64,000 nt of DNA, taken from assembly GCF_001672755.1 (NCBI RefSeq), contig NZ_LZKI01000074.1, forward strand, positions 62,001 to 126,000, given 5' to 3'. Positions 15,740-23,521 of this stretch are shown piece by piece. Position numbers and translations under genes: made by a program. Every line of letters starts with the position of its first letter. Position 1 is the stretch's first letter. The notes beneath the pieces were generated by a model that saw nothing but the letters and a program-made list of their open reading frames with translations, had not been told where the DNA came from and did not search any database. This DNA comes from Mycobacterium colombiense. GTDB lineage: Bacteria; Actinomycetota; Actinomycetes; Mycobacteriales; Mycobacteriaceae.

Positions 15740-17101
15740 ATGAGCAACGTACTCGATCCGTATGACCAGGCCTACTTCGACTTCGAGCGGGCGGCCGGAG
15801 CCACCTGCGCGCTGCAGTGCGTGTGGATGTACGACCGCGCCATCGACATCGACGGCCTGCGGCGGTTCCATCACCATCTGCAGCGGGGACGGCTGTCCAG
15901 GCGCATGGAACGCTCGCCCCTGCCGTTCGCCCGTCATCGCTGGGTCGCGTCCGACAAGCAACCCGACCTCGAGATCGTCGAAACCCCGCGCGCACGCGAA
16001 GAATTCGACGAGTGGCTGACCGAGCAGGCCAACAGCCCGCTGGACGCCGAACGTGGACCCGGATGGCACCTCGCGGTGCTCTCGTTCACCGACGGTGGCG
16101 CCGGGGCGAGCCTGGTCGTCTCGCACTGCCTCATCGACGGCGTCGGGTTGTGCGAGGCGCTGACGGAAGCGGCCACCGGACAACACGACCCGAACAAGTG
16201 GCCTGCCGCCGCGTCACGTCCGCGGTGGCAGGCGCTGCGCGAAGACACCCGTCAGACCGCACGCGACATCCCCGGCATCGGCCGCGCCGTCGTCGCGGCG
16301 GCACAATTCACTCGACGGCGCGGCGACCATGCCGCAGCGCCCATTGCTCAGCCGGCCGCGCCGACCGGGGGGCCCACCGAAAAAGCCGCTCTGTCAACGA
16401 CAACGATTTTTCTCGATGCCGATCAGTGGGATGCCCGCGCGCGGGCGCTCGGAGGGACCAGCAACTCCCTGCTCGCGGGCCTGGCGGCCCGCCTGGCCCA
16501 ACGGGTGGGACGGCTCACCGCGGACGGCTCGGCCACTCCGTCCATACCCGTCAACGAACGCACCGCCGGCGACACCCGCGCCAACGCCATCACCAACGTC
16601 GACATCACGGTCGACCCCGCACTCGCGGCGACGGACCTGAGCGAGATCCGGGCCGCGACCAAGCAAGCGTTGATCCGGCACCGCGAGGTACCCGACGCGC
16701 GGTGGGCACTGCTGCCCCTGATTCCGCTGCTGCCTCAGCGACTGGTCCGGCGACTGGTCGGCGTGGCCACCGGCGGTGCGACCAATGTCGTGTCATCCAA
16801 CCTGGGTGTCCTCGAGGCTGCCGCCATCCGGCCCGACGGCACCGACGCCGACTACTTCGCCATGAAGTCCCTCTACCCGGGCGTGACCACGGCGATAATG
16901 CGCCGCACCGGCGGGGTCTTGGCCTTGCTGTCCGGAAGAGTGCACCGACAGATCTTTGTCTCGGTCCTCGCGTATCACCTGGACAACCCCAACTCGAACG
17001 ACGCCTTGTGGCAGGACGTTTCGAGCGTTCTGAGCGACTTCTCGCTCACCGCGACGAATGGCTGGCCGGGCCCGGCGTCAGTGGCCGACCTGGCGGCATA
17101 G
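15740..17101 (+). CDS. Acyltransferase-like array protein AT3
   Basis: Third array paralogue, 453 aa, starting MSNVLDPYDQAYFDFERAAG. The active-site motif is SHCLIDGVGL with His129, Asp133 and Gly134 intact. The C-terminal lobe retains NSLLAGLAARLAQRVGR, the SSNLGVLEA patch and the ending FSLTATNGWP. The leader GCGAAAGGACC followed by a short A-rich tract precedes the ATG, a layout repeated before AT4 and AT5. It heads an apparent operon AT3-AT4-AT5 with 24- and 31-nt gaps behind element C. The family-level role is proposed from the shared motifs and from the papA and mmpL neighbours. Confidence 0.8.
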   Translation: MSNVLDPYDQAYFDFERAAGATCALQCVWMYDRAIDIDGLRRFHHHLQRGRLSRRMERSPLPFARHRWVASDKQPDLEIVETPRAREEFDEWLTEQANSPLDAERGPGWHLAVLSFTDGGAGASLVVSHCLIDGVGLCEALTEAATGQHDPNKWPAAASRPRWQALREDTRQTARDIPGIGRAVVAAAQFTRRRGDHAAAPIAQPAAPTGGPTEKAALSTTTIFLDADQWDARARALGGTSNSLLAGLAARLAQRVGRLTADGSATPSIPVNERTAGDTRANAITNVDITVDPALAATDLSEIRAATKQALIRHREVPDARWALLPLIPLLPQRLVRRLVGVATGGATNVVSSNLGVLEAAAIRPDGTDADYFAMKSLYPGVTTAIMRRTGGVLALLSGRVHRQIFVSVLAYHLDNPNSNDALWQDVSSVLSDFSLTATNGWPGPASVADLAA

Positions 17102-17125
17102 GCAAGCGAAAGGACCTTGACGAAA

Positions 17126-18487
17126 ATGAGCAACGTACTCGATCTGTTCGACCAGACGGTGTTTCTCGGCGAGCGGGCGACCGGCGCCACCAACCTGCTG
17201 CAGTGCGTGTGGATCTACAACCGCGCCATCGACATCGACGGTCTGCACCGGTTCCATCGGCATCTGCAACGGGGGCGGTTGTCGAGGCGCATCGAGCCGT
17301 CGCCCGTGCCGTTCGGACGGCATCGCTGGGTCGCGCCCAAGGGTCAGTCCGGCCTGGAGATCGTCGCGACACCACGCTCGCGCGACGGCCTCGACGCCTG
17401 GCTGGGGGAGCAAGCCGACACCCCTCTTGACGCCGAGCACGGGCCCGGATGGCACCTCGCGGTACTGCCGTTCACCGACGGCGGCGCGGCCGTGAGCCTG
17501 GTCATCTCGCACTGCCTCAGCGACGGCGTCGGATTGTGCGAGGCGCTGGCGGACGCGGCGGCCGGGCGCCACGACCCGATCGACTGGCCCGCGGCCGGGT
17601 CACGCGGGTGGTGGCGAGCCGTGCGTGAGGACGCGGGCCAAACCGCGCGCGACATCCCCGGCATCGGGCGTGCCATCGTGGCCGCGACGCGAATGGCGCG
17701 GCGTAACAGCGCCGACGCCGCGGCGCCCATTGCCAAGCCGCCCGTCATCTCCGGCCGGCCCGACGAGCGCGTCACCCTGCCAACGGCGACGATCTTCGTC
17801 GACGCCGACGAATGGGACGCCCGCGCAGAGTCACTGGGCGGGACCAGCAACACGCTGCTCGCGGGACTTGCGGCTCGACTCGCCCAGCGAGTGGGACGGA
17901 TCGCGGCGGACGGCTCGGTCGCCGTGACGATGCCCGTCAACGAACGCGCCGCCGGCGACACCCGCGCCAACGCCATCACCAACGTCGACTTCAGCGTCGA
18001 CCCCGCACCCGCGGCGGCGGACCTGAGCGACATCAGGGCCACCATCAAGCAAGCGCTGATCCGCTCTGCGGACGAGACCAACGCGCGGTGGCAGCTGCTG
18101 CACCTTGCTCCTCTGTTGCCGCAGTGGCTGGTCCGGCGATGCGTGGGCTTCTCCGCCAACGGTGCGGCCAGCGTCATCTCGTCCAACCTCGGTGCGGTCG
18201 ACCCGGCCTGCCGCCGGCCGGACGGAGCCGACGCCGACCACTTTGTCATGAAACCTCTCGGCCCGGGTGTGACCAAGGCGGTCATGCACCGGCTCGGCGG
18301 GTTGCTGGTGTTGCTGTCGGGGAGAACGCACGGCCGGGTTTTCGTTTCGGTCCTTGCATATCAGCCGGGCAGTACCAATTCGAACGACAAGTTGGGACAA
18401 GACCTTTCGAACGCCCTCGCCGACTTCGCGCTCACCGCCACGATCGGCTGGCCACGCCCGGTACCGGTGGCCGGTCTGCCGGCGTAG
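17126..18487 (+). CDS. Acyltransferase-like array protein AT4
   Basis: Fourth array paralogue, 453 aa, starting MSNVLDLFDQTVFLGERATG. His129 sits in SHCLSDGVGL with Asp133-Gly134 conserved. Other shared blocks are NTLLAGLAARLAQRVGR, MPVNERAAGDTRANAITNVD and SSNLGAVDPA. It shares its N-terminal 30 residues closely with AT5 (TVFLGERATGATNLLQCVW against SAFLGERATGTTNLLQCVW), suggesting these two are the most recent duplicates. AAAGGACC lies about 10 nt before the ATG; an in-frame ATG three codons upstream is less likely. It lies 24 nt after AT3 and belongs to the same unit. Confidence 0.8.
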   Translation: MSNVLDLFDQTVFLGERATGATNLLQCVWIYNRAIDIDGLHRFHRHLQRGRLSRRIEPSPVPFGRHRWVAPKGQSGLEIVATPRSRDGLDAWLGEQADTPLDAEHGPGWHLAVLPFTDGGAAVSLVISHCLSDGVGLCEALADAAAGRHDPIDWPAAGSRGWWRAVREDAGQTARDIPGIGRAIVAATRMARRNSADAAAPIAKPPVISGRPDERVTLPTATIFVDADEWDARAESLGGTSNTLLAGLAARLAQRVGRIAADGSVAVTMPVNERAAGDTRANAITNVDFSVDPAPAAADLSDIRATIKQALIRSADETNARWQLLHLAPLLPQWLVRRCVGFSANGAASVISSNLGAVDPACRRPDGADADHFVMKPLGPGVTKAVMHRLGGLLVLLSGRTHGRVFVSVLAYQPGSTNSNDKLGQDLSNALADFALTATIGWPRPVPVAGLPA

Positions 18488-18518
18488 GCACGCGAGTCAG
18501 AAAAGGAGCTTGAGGAAA

Positions 18519-19889
18519 ATGGACAACGTCATCGACCTGGTTGACCAGAGCGCGTTTCTCGGCGAGCGGGCGACCGGAACGACCAACCTGCTGCAGTGTG
18601 TGTGGATCTATGACCGCGCGATCGACTTCGACGGCCTACGCCAGTTTCATCGGCATCTGCAGCGAGGACGGTTGTCCCGCCGCATCGAACGGTCGCGATT
18701 CCCGTTCGGCCGCCATCGCTGGGTCGCTCCCAGAGATCAGTCCGACCTGGAAATCGCCGAAAGTCCAGGCGCACGAGAAGAATTCGACGCCTGGCTCAGC
18801 GAGCAGGCCAACACCCCACTGGATTCCGAGCTCGGACCCGGATGGCATCTCGCGGTGCTGCCGTTCGCCGACGGCGGCGCCGGGGTGAGCTTCGTCATCT
18901 CACATAGCCTCATCGACGGCGTCGGCTTATGCGAGGCGTTGGCGGACGCCGCAACCGGGCGCCACGACCCGATCAACTGGCCCGCCGCCGGATCACGTCG
19001 CCGGTGGCAGGCGTTCCGCGAGGACGCTCGCCAGACCGCGCGCGACATCCCCGCCGTCGGCCGCGCCGTCGGCGCCGCGGCACGATTCGCGACGCATGAT
19101 CACAAGTCCGGCCCACGGCCAGAGCGCGCCCCGTTCGTCGGACCCGACGAACGCGTTGATCTCGCGAAGGCAACGTTTTTCGTCGACGCCGACGACTGGG
19201 ATGCCCGCGCACGATCGCTGGGAGGCACCAGCAACGCGCTGCTCGCGGGGTTGGCGGGTAGCCTGGCCCAGCGATTGGGACGGGTCACCGGGGACGGCGT
19301 AGCCACGTTGGCGATACCCGTCAACGGGCGCACCGACGGCGATACCCGCGCCAACGCCATCACCAGTGTCGACATCAGGATCGACCCCGCGGATGCGCCA
19401 ACGGATCTGCGTGAGATCCGGGCCTCGATCAAACAAGCGCTGACCCGCCATCAGGAGGTCCCCGACGAACGATTGGCGCTGCTGCCGCTGGCCCCGCTGA
19501 TGCCGCGCTGGCTCATCAGGCGCATGGCCGGTGTGGCCCTCGGCGGCGCAACGACCAGCGGCTCGTCCAACCTCGGCGCGGTCAATTCGGCTGCCAACCG
19601 GCCGGATGGCACGGATGCCGACCACTTCGCCGTCAGGTTGCTCGTCCCGGGGGTGACCAAGGCGACGGTGCAGCAGACCGGCGGACTGCTGGGGTTGCTC
19701 TCGGGAAAGGCGCACGGGCGGGTCTTCGTCTCGGTCGTTGCGTACGAGGAAGACGGACCCAATTCGAATGACGGTTTGCGGCAACATATTTCGAATGTGC
19801 TGAGGGACTTCTCGCTCACCGCCACGATCGGCTGGCCACCCTCGGGGCCGGTGCGAGCACAACGCGCAGAACCGCAAGATCGTCGGTAA
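18519..19889 (+). CDS. Acyltransferase-like array protein AT5
   Basis: Fifth array paralogue, 456 aa, starting MDNVIDLVDQSAFLGERATG. The active-site motif reads SHSLIDGVGL, with Ser replacing the Cys seen in AT1-AT4 but with His129, Asp133 and Gly134 kept. The C-terminal lobe holds NALLAGLAGSLAQRLGR and SSNLGAVNSA. AAAAGGAGC precedes the ATG by about 10 nt. The final dozen codons (VRAQRAEPQDRR) are encoded by the beginning of repeat element D, as happens with AT1 and copy B, so the tail is not conserved with AT2-AT4. It ends the array and is followed 97 nt later by the MmpL gene. Confidence 0.8.
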   Translation: MDNVIDLVDQSAFLGERATGTTNLLQCVWIYDRAIDFDGLRQFHRHLQRGRLSRRIERSRFPFGRHRWVAPRDQSDLEIAESPGAREEFDAWLSEQANTPLDSELGPGWHLAVLPFADGGAGVSFVISHSLIDGVGLCEALADAATGRHDPINWPAAGSRRRWQAFREDARQTARDIPAVGRAVGAAARFATHDHKSGPRPERAPFVGPDERVDLAKATFFVDADDWDARARSLGGTSNALLAGLAGSLAQRLGRVTGDGVATLAIPVNGRTDGDTRANAITSVDIRIDPADAPTDLREIRASIKQALTRHQEVPDERLALLPLAPLMPRWLIRRMAGVALGGATTSGSSNLGAVNSAANRPDGTDADHFAVRLLVPGVTKATVQQTGGLLGLLSGKAHGRVFVSVVAYEEDGPNSNDGLRQHISNVLRDFSLTATIGWPPSGPVRAQRAEPQDRR

Positions 19890-19947
19890 TTCCGACTATC
19901 GCTGACAAGCGCGACACGGGTGCTGGCGCAGCCATAAGTTCGGTCTC
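19855..19947 (+). promoter_or_regulatory. Repeated upstream element, copy D (before mmpL)
   Basis: Starts GAGCACAACGCGC at 19855, with TTCCGACTATCGC and ACAAGCGCGACA (19905-19916), ending near TAAGTTCGG. It overlaps the last 35 bases of AT5 and reaches to within 40 nt of the mmpL ATG. It is closest to copy A (before papA) although neither flanking gene is related to the other. Confidence 0.65.
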
Positions 19948-19986
19948 GACCAAGTAGTACACGGTTCACCGATGAAGGGTTTCGCC

Positions 19987-22833
19987 ATGACCACAAAGCC
20001 CGACGCCCCCGGCACCTCGACACCTCGCGGCGTGTTCGCGGTGCTGGGTCGCTTCGCCGTCCGGGCGCCATGGCTCATCATCGCCGCCTGGGTCGCCGCG
20101 GTGGCCGTGCTGACCGTGGCATTCCCGCCGTTGACGAAGGTGGTCGAAGGCCAGACGGTGCAGCCGCTGCCGCCCAACGCCATGGCTGCGACCGAGCAGA
20201 TGGCCAAGGATTTCGGTGAATCCGGTCAGAACATTCTGATCGTCGTGCTCACCGACGACCGGGGCCTGCGACCGACCGACGAGGACGTCTACCGCACGCT
20301 GGCCGCCACGTTTCGCGGCGACACCAAGGACGTGGCCGGCGTGCGGGACGTCGTTGCCACACCGGCGCTGCGGTCGTTGCTGGTCAGCCAGGACAACAAA
20401 GCGTTCTACATGGCGGTGATCCTGCGGGCGCCTGTCGGGTCCCCCGAGTCGTCGCAGGCCTACCAGCGGATCACCGAAATCGCGAGACGCTCCACCGCGG
20501 GCACGCCGCTGACCGCGCAGGTGACCGGACAGGGTGCCATGGCCGGCGACCTGGCGATCGTCACCGCGCACGATATGCGCGTGATCGAGCTGGCCACCGC
20601 GTTGTTGGTGCTGATCATCCTGTTGGTGATCTACCGGCGACCCGTGACCGTGTTGCTGCCGTTGATCACCATCGGCATTTCGGTGGCGTCGGCCCAGGGC
20701 GTGGTGTCCGGACTGGTTCAGCTCGGGCTCGGCGTGTCCTCGCTGACGATCGCCTTGATGACGGCGATGATCTTCGGCGCCGGCACCGACTACGCCGTCT
20801 TCTTGATCAGCCGCTATCACGAGTATCTCCGCTCCGGCATCGACTCCGACCTGGCGGTACAAAGGGCACTGAGCTCCATCGGTGAGGTGATTGCGGCGTC
20901 GGCGGCCACCGTCGCCGTCACGTTTTTCGGCATGATCTTCACCCGCCTGCCCGCATTCACGAGTATCGGTCCGGCACTTGCGATTTCGATCGGGATCGCG
21001 TTCCTTGCCGCGATCACGCTGTTGCCCGCCATCCTGGTTCTCGCCGGCCGGCGCGGATGGGTCGCGCCGCGGGCGGCGCTCACCGGCCGCCTGTGGCAGC
21101 GCTCAGCCGTTCAGCTCGTTCGCCGGCCCAAAGCCCATCTGCTGGGGAGTCTCGCGGTGTTGATCACGCTGGCCGGTTGCGCCGCGTTCGTGCGGCCCAC
21201 GTTCGACGACCGCCTGCAACTGCCGCAGTCGGCCCCGAGCAACGTCGGCTTTTCGACGATGGCAGATCACTTTTCGAAGAGTATGTTGCTGCCGCAGTAC
21301 ATCTACGTCCGGTCCCCGCACGACCTGCGGACGTCGCGGGCGCTGGCCGATTTGGACCAGATGGCTCAGCGGGTCTCGCAGCTGCCCAATATCGCTGCGG
21401 TGCGCGGCATCACGCGACCCGGCGGTCAGCCGCTGGATCAGGCCAAGATCAGCTTTCAAGCCGGAGAGGTCGGCGGCAAGCTCGAAGACGCCTCGACACA
21501 GATCAACGACCGGACGAGTGACCTCGACGCGCTGACCAGCGGTGCGGACCAATTGGCTGCCGCCCTCGCGCAGGTGCGCGACCAGATCCGCGGCGCCAGT
21601 GGGCCGATGACCCACCTCACCACGACCCTGAACCTGGTGCAGCAGCAGCTCGGCACCGCGGGGATTGCCCTGGACAACGTCCGCGGGCTCACGAACGGGT
21701 CCGTTTCCGCGCTCGCGAACAGCATCACCGCGGCGGCTGGCCCGATGTTCGACGGCGTGGCCAAGCAGCCTGCGGTGCAGGGCGTGCAGGCGGTGGTGCA
21801 GAGTCTGACCGCGCAGTTGGCAAGCGCGAGCAAAGGTCTGCGGGCGCTGGGTGACAACGCCGCCGGCATGGAGCGCAAGATTGCGGGCATGCAGGCGGCG
21901 GCCGATCAGCTCGCCGAAGGCAGCCGGCGGCTCGCCGACGGCGTGCGGACACTCGTGGACAAGGTCAAGCAGATGGGTCTTGGCATGAACCAGGCGGCCG
22001 ACCTGCTGCTGTCGATGAAGCGCGACGCCACGCAGCCCTCGATGGCGGGCTTGTACATCCCGTCGCAGGTGCTCACCTCGGACGAATTCAAGAACGCGGC
22101 GAAGTTGTTCTTCTCGCCCGATGGCCATTCGGTGCGCTATTTGGTCGAAACGAAATTCGACCCCTTCAGTTCCGCCGCACTGGACCAGGTGTCATCGATT
22201 CTGGACACGGCGCGCGGCGCCCAGCCGAACACCGCACTCGCGGACGCATCGATCTCGGTGGTCGGACCCAACGCGATGTACAGCACCCTGCGCAGCTACT
22301 ACAACGACGACTTCCGACTGATCGTCATCATGACGCTGCTCGTTGTTTTCGCCACCCTGGTCATCTTGCTCCGCGCGGTCGTGGCACCGCTGTATCTGAT
22401 TGCCTCCGTGGTGATCTCGTATCTGTCGGCGATGGGTCTGGGAGTCGTCTTCTTTCAGCTCCTGCTGCACCAGGGGATGTCCTGGAACGTGCAGGCGACG
22501 GCGTTCATCGTGCTGGTCGCCGTCGGGGCGGACTATAACCTGCTGCTGATCACGCGAATTCGTGAAGAGTCGCGCACGGGCATCCGCTCCGGAATCATCC
22601 GGGCCGTCCGTTCCACGGGTGGTGTCATCACCTCGGCCGGCATAATCTTCGCTGCCTCGATGTTCGGTCTTTTGTTCGGCAGCCTGTCGACCATGGTGCA
22701 AACCGGGCTTATCATCGGCATGGGCCTGTTGATCGACACCTTTGTGGTGCGGACCGTCACGGTGCCGGCCATGGCGGCATTGGTCGGGAAGGCCAACTGG
22801 TGGCCGTCTCACAAGACTCACGCGGACCGATAG
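19987..22833 (+). CDS. MmpL-family RND lipid transporter
   Basis: This 948-aa inner-membrane protein has the MmpL plan: TM1 near residues 25-45, a periplasmic loop, five helices to about residue 370, a second large loop with a coiled-coil-like insert (about 485-700), and six final helices. The two family signatures are GTDYAVFLISRYHEY and GADYNLLLITRIREE, holding the Asp-Tyr pairs used in proton coupling. The long helical second loop is typical of the MmpL4/5/10 side of the family. The ATG at 19987 is preferred over one at 19972 because AAGGG lies 7 nt upstream. MmpL proteins export glycolipids, siderophores or trehalose esters, so it probably exports the product of the upstream acyltransferases. 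No MmpS partner is encoded. Confidence 0.95.
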   Translation: MTTKPDAPGTSTPRGVFAVLGRFAVRAPWLIIAAWVAAVAVLTVAFPPLTKVVEGQTVQPLPPNAMAATEQMAKDFGESGQNILIVVLTDDRGLRPTDEDVYRTLAATFRGDTKDVAGVRDVVATPALRSLLVSQDNKAFYMAVILRAPVGSPESSQAYQRITEIARRSTAGTPLTAQVTGQGAMAGDLAIVTAHDMRVIELATALLVLIILLVIYRRPVTVLLPLITIGISVASAQGVVSGLVQLGLGVSSLTIALMTAMIFGAGTDYAVFLISRYHEYLRSGIDSDLAVQRALSSIGEVIAASAATVAVTFFGMIFTRLPAFTSIGPALAISIGIAFLAAITLLPAILVLAGRRGWVAPRAALTGRLWQRSAVQLVRRPKAHLLGSLAVLITLAGCAAFVRPTFDDRLQLPQSAPSNVGFSTMADHFSKSMLLPQYIYVRSPHDLRTSRALADLDQMAQRVSQLPNIAAVRGITRPGGQPLDQAKISFQAGEVGGKLEDASTQINDRTSDLDALTSGADQLAAALAQVRDQIRGASGPMTHLTTTLNLVQQQLGTAGIALDNVRGLTNGSVSALANSITAAAGPMFDGVAKQPAVQGVQAVVQSLTAQLASASKGLRALGDNAAGMERKIAGMQAAADQLAEGSRRLADGVRTLVDKVKQMGLGMNQAADLLLSMKRDATQPSMAGLYIPSQVLTSDEFKNAAKLFFSPDGHSVRYLVETKFDPFSSAALDQVSSILDTARGAQPNTALADASISVVGPNAMYSTLRSYYNDDFRLIVIMTLLVVFATLVILLRAVVAPLYLIASVVISYLSAMGLGVVFFQLLLHQGMSWNVQATAFIVLVAVGADYNLLLITRIREESRTGIRSGIIRAVRSTGGVITSAGIIFAASMFGLLFGSLSTMVQTGLIIGMGLLIDTFVVRTVTVPAMAALVGKANWWPSHKTHADR

Positions 22834-22837
22834 GCAC

Positions 22838-23521
22838 TCAACGCGGGGGCCCGGCCGGCCGCTTCGCGGCGGCCGCGAATTCTTGTTCGGGTCGTCCGGT
22901 CGTCCCGTACCGCAAACCGACGGTGACGTCGCGGGCCGTGGCCAGCGCCGCCAGATACCGTTGCGCGGTCGCCCGTGATATTCCGATGGCGGCGGAGACC
23001 TCGGCCGCCGACATCGGCTGCTGGGCCGTTCGTAACGCCTGCAGCACAAGCTGTTTGGTCGATGACGCCGCGATGGTGGCGGCCGGCGGGGGAGCGACCC
23101 TGGGCCGAAGCGCGTCTAGGGCCGCGTCCACGTCGCCGGCGGTCAGGTTGGGGCCGGCCAGCACCTTGCGGTAGCGCGCGTAGCCGGCGAGCCGCGCCGC
23201 CAATTCGGGGGGTGCGAACGGCTTGACGAGATAGCTCAGCGCCCCGGCTGACATCGCAGCCCGGATCGTCGCTGCCTCGGTGGCCGCGCTCAGCACCATG
23301 CTGTCGCCGTCGCGTTCGCGGACAAAGTCGACTCCCGACCCGTCCGGTAGGTAGACGTCGACCAGGGCCAGGTCGACGGGATCGGCCTTCCGCGCGGCCT
23401 CGAGCGTGTTCGCCGTGCCGCGCACCGTGAAACCGGGAAGCGTGTTGACGACCTCGGCGTGCAGATTCGCCACGCGGAAGTCGTCGTCTATGACCAGTAC
23501 CGTCAGGTCTGGGTCGCCCAT
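22838..23521 (-). CDS. Response regulator of the CitB/DpiA/DcuR family
   Basis: This 227-aa regulator has a receiver domain with acidic pair DDD (VLVIDDDFRVA), phospho-acceptor Asp in LALVDVYLPDG and the Lys in YLVKPFAPP, followed by a helix-turn-helix (MSAAEVSAAIGISRATAQRYLAAL) of the CitB type. Homologues control uptake and use of citrate or C4-dicarboxylates. The stop lies 4 nt from the converging MmpL stop. The start overlaps the kinase gene's end by 19 nt, so expression is coupled. No dicarboxylate or citrate carrier is adjacent, so the target is elsewhere in the genome. Confidence 0.9.
   Translation of the reverse strand: MGDPDLTVLVIDDDFRVANLHAEVVNTLPGFTVRGTANTLEAARKADPVDLALVDVYLPDGSGVDFVRERDGDSMVLSAATEAATIRAAMSAGALSYLVKPFAPPELAARLAGYARYRKVLAGPNLTAGDVDAALDALRPRVAPPPAATIAASSTKQLVLQALRTAQQPMSAAEVSAAIGISRATAQRYLAALATARDVTVGLRYGTTGRPEQEFAAAAKRPAGPPR

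Noticed and set aside
15817..17430. Long plus-strand open frame of 537 codons over AT3 and the start of AT4
   Set aside because: It is out of frame with the AT genes, is very rich in Arg, Pro and Gly, and has no family pattern; it is a by-product of high GC content.
12692..19889. The tandem similarity as a CRISPR or satellite repeat
   Set aside because: The repeat unit is a full coding gene of about 1.4 kb with divergent sequence; no short spacers or direct repeats occur.
11013..19947. The four elements as an insertion sequence or MIRU-type transposon remnant
   Set aside because: No terminal inverted repeats, target-site duplications or transposase were seen; placement before transcription units fits regulation better, though a dispersed-repeat origin is not excluded.
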